64,000 nucleotides of DNA from DASTFY01 sp963829955 (GTDB taxonomy: Bacteria; Actinomycetota; Acidimicrobiia; Acidimicrobiales; Ilumatobacteraceae): the NCBI GenBank assembly GCA_963829955.1, contig CAWHKS010000019.1:1-64000 (forward strand), read 5' to 3'. This document shows positions 57,499 to 64,000 of this stretch, one piece after another. Position numbers and translations under genes: made by a program. The number at the start of each line of letters is the position of its first letter. The stretch's first letter is position 1. The notes below the pieces were generated by a model, which was given only the letters and a program-made list of their open reading frames with translations, had not been told where the DNA came from and did not search any database.

Positions 57499-58668
57499 TC
57501 AGCCGACCGGCGCGCGACGCCGCAGCCGGGCGACGGCCTCGGGCAGCACCTCGAGCACACGATCGATGTCGGCATCCGTGGAGGACCAACCCAGCGACAA
57601 CCGGAGCGATCCCGCCGCGGCCTCACGGGGCAGTCCCATCGCGGCCAGGACGTGGGACGGGTCCATGGCCCCGCTGCTGCACGCCGAGGCCGCGGACGCG
57701 CAGATGCCCTCCCGGTCCAGCAGGAAGAGCATGGCCTCGTTCTCGACACCCTCGATGCAGACGTGGGCCGACCCGGCCACCTTCCGGGCCCGGGGAACGG
57801 TCTCGCTGAGGCCGTCCATCTCGGACAGCAAGCCGTCGAGCAGCCGGTCGCGCAGCGCCATCACCCGCGCCACGGTCGCTTCACGGCTGGCGACCGTGGC
57901 CTTCATCGCCGCGGCCATCGCCACGATCCCGGCCACGTTGTGTGTCCCGCTACGCCGATCCCGTTCCTGCCCGCCGCCCATGAGCAGCGGCTCCAGAGCG
58001 ACGCCGCCGCGGACGACGAGGGCACCGACACCCTTGGGCCCACCGAACTTGTGGGCCGACACCGCCACCAGGTCGCAGCCGGCGACGACGGCCGGCAGGT
58101 CCAGCCACTGGAAGCCCTGGACCGCGTCCGTGTGGACCACGGCCTGAGGCGACCGGTCCCGGACCAGCGCGACCACGTCGGCCAGCGGCGAGACGGTACC
58201 CACCTCGTTGTTCACCGTCATGACCGACACGACCCGCACGGACGGATCCAGCGCGCCGGCCAGACGGTCCAGGTCTACCGCGCCGGCGGCGTCGACGACG
58301 ACGACTCGACCCTGCAGGTGCTCGACCGAGTGCAGGACGGCATCGTGCTCGGCCGCCGGACACACCGCCAGGCCACCGTGACGACGGGCGGAGCCCAGGA
58401 CGGCGAGGTTGTCGGCCTCCGTGCCGCACCCGGTGAACACCACGTCGCCCGGCGCGCAGTCGAGCGCCTCAGCGACGTCGTCACGGGCCTCGTCGAGCGC
58501 GAGCCGCGCGTCCCGGGACGCACCGTGCGAGCCGCTCGGGTTGGCGAAGCGCTCGGTGAGGAACGGCAACATCGCGTCCACTGCCTCCGGCCGCATCGGC
58601 GTGGTGGCCGCGTGGTCGAGGTAGGCGATCGGCGGCGGGACCGGGGACGGCGTGCTCACCCCAGCCAT
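57499..58668 (-). CDS. Cysteine desulfurase (NifS/IscS type)
   Basis: PLP enzyme taking sulfur from cysteine as a persulfide for tRNA thiolation and Fe-S clusters. YLDHAATTPMRPEAVDAMLPFL, VFTGCGTEADNLAVLG, VMTVNNEVGTVSPL, VSAHKFGGPKGVGALVV (PLP Lys) and ASAACSSGAMDPSHVLAAMGL (active Cys loop) are complete. 389 residues. Upstream partner of mnmA in one operon, probably the sulfur donor for MnmA. ATG 58668. Confidence 0.95.
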   Translation of the reverse strand: MAGVSTPSPVPPPIAYLDHAATTPMRPEAVDAMLPFLTERFANPSGSHGASRDARLALDEARDDVAEALDCAPGDVVFTGCGTEADNLAVLGSARRHGGLAVCPAAEHDAVLHSVEHLQGRVVVVDAAGAVDLDRLAGALDPSVRVVSVMTVNNEVGTVSPLADVVALVRDRSPQAVVHTDAVQGFQWLDLPAVVAGCDLVAVSAHKFGGPKGVGALVVRGGVALEPLLMGGGQERDRRSGTHNVAGIVAMAAAMKATVASREATVARVMALRDRLLDGLLSEMDGLSETVPRARKVAGSAHVCIEGVENEAMLFLLDREGICASAASACSSGAMDPSHVLAAMGLPREAAAGSLRLSLGWSSTDADIDRVLEVLPEAVARLRRRAPVG

Positions 58669-58684
58669 GCTACGGGCGGCCCCT

Positions 58685-59554
58685 CTACGAAGGGGCGGGG
58701 CCGAGGGACACCGCCATGGTGGCGGCGAGCGCCTGCGCGCCGGTCCGGGTCAGGTGGAGGCCGTCCGGACCGATCGCACCGTCCGTCGCCCGGGCCACGG
58801 CGTCCCAGTCGGCGAGTTGCACGTTGTCGTGCAGGGCGTCGACGAGCCGCAGCTCGTCGTTCATGCGGTCACGGCCGCGCTCGAACTCGTAGTTCGTCAG
58901 GAGGAGGACCAGCGGGACATCGGCCAGGTCGGCCATCATCGTTTCCAGGCGGTCGCGGTAGGCCGCGGGGTCGACGGCGTCGTTGTGGCCGAGGAGCACG
59001 ATCACGACGTCGTGGACGTCGTCGCGCCGGTCCTCCAGCACGTCGAGCCCCTGCGGTGTCGTCCGGCCGGCGCGAGCGTCGATCGTCGGCCTCCAGCCGA
59101 GCGCCTCGAGCTGGCCGTCGATGGTGTCGTAGATCTCCGGACCGGCCGATTCGGTGATCGAGTCGCCGAGCACGAACACCCGGTCGTCCTCGACCTGTGG
59201 CCGGCTGCCGTCGTCCCCGACCGGCCGCGAGATGGACGCCTGGCCGCCGAGCACCTCCTCGACCGTCTCCAGGACCGGCGCCGGGACGCCGGTGGCGCCG
59301 GTGTCCGGACGGCTCGCCGCGGGCGCGTTGCCCGGCGGGACGGTGACGGGCGAGCTCGTGCCCTCGGCCAGCGCGTCGAGCGGCACGCCCTCGGACGAAC
59401 CCGATGAGCAGGCGGCCAGGCCGAGCGCGCAGAGGGAGCTCAGGGCCAAGGTCGCGACGGCCGGGGGCAAGGGCCGGATCCGGTCGAACACGGATGTCAG
59501 TCCATCCTGGCGAATCCCTCGCGGCAAGTCGCCCTCGTTGCGAGCTGATCGCAT
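58685..59554 (-). CDS. SGNH/GDSL-hydrolase lipoprotein
   Basis: Secreted esterase-like enzyme. An N-terminal hydrophobic stretch ends in a lipobox (LGLAAC, about residue 48), then a Ser/Pro-rich linker. Block I VFVLGDSITESAGPEIYD carries the nucleophilic Ser, block III VLLGHNDAVD, and block V GPDGLHLTRTGAQALA the Asp/His pair. 289 residues from ATG 59554; a later start near VFDRIRPLPPAVATLAL would put the signal peptide nearer the N-terminus. May trim O-acyl groups from envelope polysaccharide. Divergent from the next gene. Confidence 0.85.
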   Translation of the reverse strand: MRSARNEGDLPRGIRQDGLTSVFDRIRPLPPAVATLALSSLCALGLAACSSGSSEGVPLDALAEGTSSPVTVPPGNAPAASRPDTGATGVPAPVLETVEEVLGGQASISRPVGDDGSRPQVEDDRVFVLGDSITESAGPEIYDTIDGQLEALGWRPTIDARAGRTTPQGLDVLEDRRDDVHDVVIVLLGHNDAVDPAAYRDRLETMMADLADVPLVLLLTNYEFERGRDRMNDELRLVDALHDNVQLADWDAVARATDGAIGPDGLHLTRTGAQALAATMAVSLGPAPS

Positions 59555-59602
59555 GTGCGACGAACGACAATCCGGCTCGACGGACCGTACGAAGCACCGG
59601 CC

Positions 59603-60466
59603 GTGAGAACCCGACCCGCCGCTCTGCTCACCGTCGCCGCCGTCGCCGCCGCAGGGCTGGCGGCGGGCGGGACCTACCTCGTGGCCCGCGACGACGAGCC
59701 GTTCCGCAACAGCCCGGAGGCGTCCCGCGTCCTCGACGGCATCGACACCGCCCGGCCCAACGCGTTGGCGGGCGCGATGCCCGAGCCGGACGCGCCGCCG
59801 CTGTCGGCCGCGGCCGCGACCCCGCAAGAAGCCGTGACCGGGCTGCTCAATGCGCTCGTCGCGGCCGACCCGGAGCGCAGCTACTCATCGCTCTCCGCGG
59901 AGGACCGGGCCGCCTCAGGTCCGTACGCCACGTGGAAGGACCGGCTGCTCACCCTCCCCCGCGTGCTCGACTTTCAGGTCACCGCGGTCGGGCCCGACTC
60001 GGTGACGACCGACGTCGTCTTCGAGCCCCGCCTCGACGAGGTGGCGGGGTTCGTACCTCCCCGGGCCCGCGCCACGTGGGCGACGGTCGAGGAGGACGGA
60101 GGCCATCGCGTGGCCTACGCCGACTCGACCTCCGAGCCGGTCCTGCCCGCCGACACCGCGGCGACGCAGGCCGCGCAGCGCTGGGTGACCGAGCAGCAGG
60201 GCTGCCGTGAGGCTCCCGTGTACGGCGGCAACCTCCTGGGCCAGCCCACGCTGGCGGACACGTTGTGCGGGACCGCCGGCACGTTCCGGGCCGGCGCGGC
60301 GCAGGGGCTGGACGGCTTCCGCGACCCGACGCCCGTGCTGAACACGTTCGGTGCAGATGCATCCACCTTCGTGCGGGTCGTCCCGGTCGACGGCCCGCTC
60401 CCGCTCCAGGTGGCGCTGGCCCCGCTGGGCGAGGACTGGGAGGTCATCGGTGTGATCCAGCGCTGA
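59603..60466 (+). CDS. Uncharacterised exported protein
   Basis: A signal-anchor-like N-terminus (VRTRPAALLTVAAVAAAGLAAGGTYLVARDD) is followed by about 260 extracellular residues. PQEAVTGLLNALVAADPERSYSSLSAEDRAA has the look of an NTF2-like domain, repeated at lower similarity later. Two Cys (GCREAPV, DTLCGTAG) could form a disulfide. 287 residues. GTG 59603. Divergent from the SGNH hydrolase with 48 bases between. Not recognised further. Confidence 0.7.
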   Translation: MRTRPAALLTVAAVAAAGLAAGGTYLVARDDEPFRNSPEASRVLDGIDTARPNALAGAMPEPDAPPLSAAAATPQEAVTGLLNALVAADPERSYSSLSAEDRAASGPYATWKDRLLTLPRVLDFQVTAVGPDSVTTDVVFEPRLDEVAGFVPPRARATWATVEEDGGHRVAYADSTSEPVLPADTAATQAAQRWVTEQQGCREAPVYGGNLLGQPTLADTLCGTAGTFRAGAAQGLDGFRDPTPVLNTFGADASTFVRVVPVDGPLPLQVALAPLGEDWEVIGVIQR

Positions 60467-60482
60467 CGCCAGGACGACAGCC

Positions 60483-60533
60483 GGTCACAGCGCCGGGGGG
60501 GCAACAGGTGCCAGCCCCCCGGGCGGTGTGACC
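60483..60533. terminator. Large two-part hairpin between the exported protein and DUF4331 genes
   Basis: Outer arms GGTCACA (60483-60489) and TGTGACC (60527-60533) flank inner G-rich and C-rich arms (CCGGGGGGGC and GCCCCCCGG, about 60493-60522). It lies 16 bases after a stop and about 60 bases before the next start. It may be a terminator or an mRNA leader structure; no T-run. Confidence 0.5.
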
Positions 60534-60594
60534 AGCAAGGGAGCACCTACCAACCAGGAGGCCGGCACGACCGGCTGGCAACGAGAGGATACGC

Positions 60595-61968
60595 ATGACC
60601 ACATCCCGCAAGCTGCTCCGGCGAGGCCTGCCGGCGCTCGGGGTGATTGGCGCTCTGCTCGCCGGTACGACCACCGGCGTGCAGGCCTCCTCCCATCGGG
60701 AGGCGCCACTCATCACCGAGGACCCTGTGGCCGACCTCACGGACGTCTACGCGTTCGTGAGCCCGGACGACGCGAGCAAGGTGACGTTGATCGCCAACGT
60801 CATCCCGTTCGAGTCACCGGCCGGAGGGCCGAACTTCTACAAGTTCGGCGACGACGTGCTCTACCAGTTGAACGTGTCCAACGACGGTGATCCCGAGGCG
60901 GAGATCGAGTACCAGTTCCGCTTCACGACCACCTACGCCAACCCCAACACGTTCCTCTACAACACCGGCCAGGTCACGAAGCTCGACGACGCCGACCTGA
61001 ACCTGCGCCAGACCTACTCGGTCACCAAGGTCAACAAGGCGAATGGCAAGTCCGAGACGCTGGGCAAGAACCTCCCGGTGCCCCCGGCCAACGTCGGCCC
61101 ACGGTCCACGCCGGACTACGAGGCCAACCTCGGCTCCAAGGGCGTCCGGAACCTCGGCAACGGCCGGCGGGTCTTCGCCGGTCCACGCGACGACCCGTTC
61201 TTCGTCGACCTGGGCAGCATCTTCGACCTCGGAGGCCTGCGGCCGTTCAACCCCGCCCACCTGATCCCGCTCCCGGCCGCGCCGGGCAAGGACTACGTGG
61301 CTGGGTTCAACGTTCACAGCATCGCCCTCCAGGTGCCCAAGGCCGAACTGCTCAAGGGCAACGAGAAGACCGTCGGCGTGTGGGCGACCACGTACCGCCG
61401 GTCGCAGCGGATCCTGAGCGCGAGCAAGCCCGGCGTCCTGAACCACAAGGGCAACTGGGTCCAGGTGGCCCGGCTGGGCATGCCGCTGGTCAACGAAGTG
61501 GTCATCCCCGTCGGGCAAAAGGACAAGTTCAACGGCTCCCAGCCGGCGAACGACGGCCAGTTCGCGGCCAGCGTCCTGAAGCCCGAGCTGGCCGGCCTGA
61601 TCCCGGTGCTCTATCCGGGTGTCAAGGTGCCGACCGAGGTCGATCTCGGCCTCGGGCTCGGTGGCCGGGAGGACATCGCCACCATCTTCCTGACCGGCAT
61701 CCCGGGCGTGAACCAGCCCGCGGGCGTCGTGCCCTCGGAGATGCTGCGCCTCAACACGTCCACGGCTTCGGCCTTCCCCAACGGGCGGCTCCTGACCGAC
61801 GACGTGACGGACACGGAGATCCGGGCGCTGGCCGGCGCCACGGCGTTCACGCCGGACTTCAACATCTCGCCCAACAAGGACCTGGGCGATGGCGTCAACG
61901 CCAACGACCGGCCGTTCACCGGCTCGTTCCCCTACCTGGCCGCGCCGGCCAGCGGGTACGACAGCTGA
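60595..61968 (+). CDS. DUF4331-domain secreted protein
   Basis: Secreted protein of unknown function. Signal peptide to about residue 31 (VQASS), then the family mark SSHREAPLITEDPVADLTDVYAFVSPDDASKVTLIANVIPFE, repeated acidic beta-rich segments, and the end DGVNANDRPFTGSFPYLAAPASGYDS. 457 residues. ATG 60595 preceded by AACGAGAGGATAC. First gene of a row with a TPR protein and a HupE-like protein, a set I know as commonly neighbouring; the cargo or metal is unknown. Confidence 0.9.
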   Translation: MTTSRKLLRRGLPALGVIGALLAGTTTGVQASSHREAPLITEDPVADLTDVYAFVSPDDASKVTLIANVIPFESPAGGPNFYKFGDDVLYQLNVSNDGDPEAEIEYQFRFTTTYANPNTFLYNTGQVTKLDDADLNLRQTYSVTKVNKANGKSETLGKNLPVPPANVGPRSTPDYEANLGSKGVRNLGNGRRVFAGPRDDPFFVDLGSIFDLGGLRPFNPAHLIPLPAAPGKDYVAGFNVHSIALQVPKAELLKGNEKTVGVWATTYRRSQRILSASKPGVLNHKGNWVQVARLGMPLVNEVVIPVGQKDKFNGSQPANDGQFAASVLKPELAGLIPVLYPGVKVPTEVDLGLGLGGREDIATIFLTGIPGVNQPAGVVPSEMLRLNTSTASAFPNGRLLTDDVTDTEIRALAGATAFTPDFNISPNKDLGDGVNANDRPFTGSFPYLAAPASGYDS

Positions 61969-61981
61969 CGGTGCTGGGCTC

Positions 61982-63406
61982 ATGCTGCTGAGCACCACGT
62001 CCGAGCGGGGGGCCTCCGGGTCCCCCGCTCCGGCGGGCCCTCCCTCGGGCCCGTCCGGCCGACGGCTGGCCGTCGGGCTCCTCGCCGCGGCAGGCGTGAT
62101 CGCTGCCGCGGTCGTCACCATCGGGACCGTTACGTCCTCATCCTCATCTTCATCGTCCATGTCGTCCGATTCGGCGGCTGGCGCCGATCGGGACGACATC
62201 GGCGGGGTGGTTGGAGTGGCGTCGACGAGCGCCATCGCCGAGCTCGAGGAGCGGACCGCGATCGATCCGGAGGACCTGCCGGCCTGGCAGGAGCTGTCCC
62301 GCCGCTACCTGCGGGAGGCCGTCGCCACCGGCGACCCGGCCTTCTACGACCTCACCCGCAACGCGCTCGACCGTGCTGGTGCGCTGGCTCCGGGTGACCC
62401 TGCCACGACGGTGACCGAGGGCGCGCTCGCCCTCTCCCTCCACGACTTCGCGCTGGCCCTCGACCATGGCCGTGCCGCGCGCGAACAGGCACCCGACGAT
62501 CCGGACCCGCTGACCATCCTCATCGACGCCAGCGTCGAGCTCGGCCGCTATGACGAAGCCGAGGATCACCTCTCCGACCTGCTGGCCCGCCGGCCCGGCA
62601 GCGCCGCCCTCTCGCGCCTGTCGTACCTGCGTGAGCTGCACGGCGATCTCGACGGCGCCCGCCTGGCCATGCTGCAGGCCGAGCAGGCCACCACCGCGCC
62701 CGAGGACCGCGCCATCATCGCCACGCTCATCGGCGACCAGCTCCTGGCCTCGCGTGACCTGACCGGCGCCGCGGCCGCCTACGAACGGGCCCGCGCCGCG
62801 GCGCCCGGACTGGCCGCCACCGAGATCGGCCGCGCCCGGGTGGCCGCGGCCCAGGGCCGTCTCGACGAGGCCGTCGCCACGCTGACTGCGCTCGTCGAGC
62901 GCTCCCCCGCGCCCGCTCCGGCCATCGCCCTGGGCGAGGTCCAGCAGGCGGCCGGACGCGATCAAGGGGCCGCCGACAGCTTCGCCCTCGCCCGCGCCGG
63001 GACCGAGCTCCTCGCCGCCACCGGCTCCACCGTGGACCTGGAGTCGGCCCTCTTCGCCGCCGACCACGGGGACCCGACGGAGGCCGTGACGTCGGCCGAG
63101 GCCGCGTACCGCACACGCCGCACGGTGTTCACCGCCGACGCGCTGGGCTGGGCGCTGACGAACGCCGGTCGCCCGGCGGAGGCGATGCCGTACGTGGAGG
63201 AGGCGCGCCGTCTGGGCACGCGGTCGCCGGCGCTGCAGGTCCACGCAGCCGTCGCCCTCGCGGCAGCCGGTGATCCTGCCCAGGCCGCCACCGCCCTGCG
63301 GACGGCCTTCGGATCATCCGCCTGGCTCGTCCCCGCCCTGCGGCCGGAGGCGACCGCGCTGGCCGACCGCCTCGGCGTCCCCGTCCCCAAGGACTGGCGG
63401 CCATGA
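61982..63406 (+). CDS. Membrane-anchored TPR protein
   Basis: One membrane helix near residues 28-48 (RLAVGLLAAAGVIAAAVVTIGTV) and a Ser run precede about ten tetratricopeptide-type helical pairs (DPAFYDLTRNALDRAGALAPGDP, DEAEDHLSDLLARRPGSAAL, GRLDEAVATLTALVERSP), likely outward facing. 474 residues. ATG 61982. It follows DUF4331 by 13 bases and overlaps the next gene by 4 (ATGA), so the three genes form an operon. It probably is a scaffold for the secreted neighbours. Confidence 0.85.
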   Translation: MLLSTTSERGASGSPAPAGPPSGPSGRRLAVGLLAAAGVIAAAVVTIGTVTSSSSSSSSMSSDSAAGADRDDIGGVVGVASTSAIAELEERTAIDPEDLPAWQELSRRYLREAVATGDPAFYDLTRNALDRAGALAPGDPATTVTEGALALSLHDFALALDHGRAAREQAPDDPDPLTILIDASVELGRYDEAEDHLSDLLARRPGSAALSRLSYLRELHGDLDGARLAMLQAEQATTAPEDRAIIATLIGDQLLASRDLTGAAAAYERARAAAPGLAATEIGRARVAAAQGRLDEAVATLTALVERSPAPAPAIALGEVQQAAGRDQGAADSFALARAGTELLAATGSTVDLESALFAADHGDPTEAVTSAEAAYRTRRTVFTADALGWALTNAGRPAEAMPYVEEARRLGTRSPALQVHAAVALAAAGDPAQAATALRTAFGSSAWLVPALRPEATALADRLGVPVPKDWRP

Positions 63407-64000
63407 GGCGCCTGGCGTTGCTCGGAGCCGCCGGTGCGGCCGTCGTCGCCACGGTGCTCGTGTCCCCCGCCCGCCCCGCGGCCGCGCATCCGCTGGGGAA
63501 CCTCACCGTCAACACCTACGCCGGCATCGTCGTCCGTGCCGACGAGATCTTGGTCGACTACGTGTTGGACCTGGCCGAGCTCCCGACCGTGCAGGCCATG
63601 CAGCGCATCGACCTCGACGGTGACGGGGCGCTGGGTCCGGCCGAGGCCGCGCGGTACAGGGCGTCCGAGTGCGGATCCCTGCTCGGCGGGCTCGAGGTGT
63701 CACTCGGCGGGCGACCGCTCCCGCTGACCCCGGGCGCCGGGTCGGTCCGGCTGCTCCCCGGCCAGGGTGGCCTGGAGACGCTCCGCCTGGAGTGCCCACT
63801 GCGCGGTCGCGCCCCGCTGGGGGACGGGGCCGAGCTCTCGTTCACGGATCGCAACTTCGCCGATCGCATCGGCTGGCGGGAGATCGCGCTGGCCGGTGAC
63901 CGCACGACGGTCGTCGGGACGGACCTGCCCACGACGTCTGTGTCCGACCGCCTGCTCGCGTACCCGACCGATGGTCGCTCACCGCTGCGTCAGCTCGAGG
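63403..64000 (+). CDS. N-terminal part of a secreted/membrane HupE-like nickel-cobalt family protein (runs off the right edge)
   Basis: ATG 63403 overlaps the TPR gene stop. A signal peptide (about residues 1-28, ending AAA) leads to HPLGNLTVNTYAGIVVRADEILVDYVLDLAELPTVQAMQ, the typical opening of large actinobacterial proteins that end in a nickel/cobalt transporter-like membrane part. A calcium-loop-like DLDGDGALGPAE is visible near residue 75. Only 199 residues lie in the window, with no membrane helices yet, so the transporter part is inferred from family knowledge. Confidence 0.65.
   Translation, partial: MRRLALLGAAGAAVVATVLVSPARPAAAHPLGNLTVNTYAGIVVRADEILVDYVLDLAELPTVQAMQRIDLDGDGALGPAEAARYRASECGSLLGGLEVSLGGRPLPLTPGAGSVRLLPGQGGLETLRLECPLRGRAPLGDGAELSFTDRNFADRIGWREIALAGDRTTVVGTDLPTTSVSDRLLAYPTDGRSPLRQLE

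Noticed and set aside
1..64000. Prophage, insertion sequence or integrative element
   Set aside because: No integrase, transposase, terminal inverted repeat with target duplication, or tRNA attachment site was found; composition looks uniform throughout.

Overview
The window is very GC-rich DNA with frequent GTG starts, many 4-base (GTGA/ATGA) gene overlaps, a mycothiol-type enzyme family, an F420-type nitroreductase family and a PASTA kinase. This points to an actinobacterium, probably an uncultured Acidimicrobiia-like lineage; that placement is inference. No rRNA, tRNA, prophage, insertion sequence or CRISPR array was seen.

Layout. 1-4.8 kb holds five neighbouring loci with many indels or in-frame stops (LivM/LivF transporter parts, a PPOX-type flavoprotein, a methionine-synthase-like protein, an SDR), with only livG intact. 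This looks like either a low-quality contig end or real gene decay. 4.8-10.8 kb holds a CDF metal transporter, an EamA exporter, and a thiamine operon (thiN-thiB-thiP-thiQ) under a TPP riboswitch whose 5' half lies inside the EamA gene. 10.8-23.4 kb holds repeats, a WXG100-like protein with a 670-aa partner, a CopC-CopD fusion, a C-S lyase type aminotransferase, zwf, a TauE/SafE transporter, an SCP2 protein, a truncated MFS transporter and an SDR.

23.5-42.8 kb is the most interesting part. It contains a cobalt-type nitrile hydratase operon; an operon with a DsrE-like protein of the MSMEG_0572/Sll0783 nitrogen-starvation family and a CoA-disulfide-reductase-like flavoprotein; an XRE-cupin regulator; and a six-gene operon of a ComA-like protein, an unknown 311-aa protein, two fumarase-superfamily C-N lyases, and AllG and AllH subunits of oxamate carbamoyltransferase. 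These are followed by AIR-synthase-like, GNAT and radical SAM genes typical of the Nit1C cluster, then carbamate kinase, FdrA (AllF) and an MSMEG_0565-type glycosyltransferase. So most of a Nit1C cluster is present without its nitrilase, interleaved with a complete AllFGH-plus-carbamate-kinase module. A short recurring site (core ATAGTAGA or close variants) lies at the control region of five of these transcription units and suggests one regulon. The simplest reading is nitrogen scavenging from a nitrile, amide or ureido compound, ending in carbamoyl phosphate, ATP and ammonia; the substrate is not known.

42.9-64 kb is mostly housekeeping: PASTA Ser/Thr kinase, NAD-dependent DNA ligase, a cytosine-deaminase-like hydrolase, DUF899, VOC and small proteins, formate-tetrahydrofolate ligase, CobT, a short methionine-synthase-like protein, MnmA with its cysteine desulfurase, an SGNH hydrolase, and a DUF4331-TPR-HupE-like export/metal cluster that runs off the right edge.

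Single-base indels interrupt otherwise well-conserved genes at about 9.01, 25.27, 41.04, 42.80, 48.13 and 50.10 kb (and perhaps 31.04 kb). They hit unrelated genes and are most simply assembly errors, so coordinates there are given for the repaired gene.
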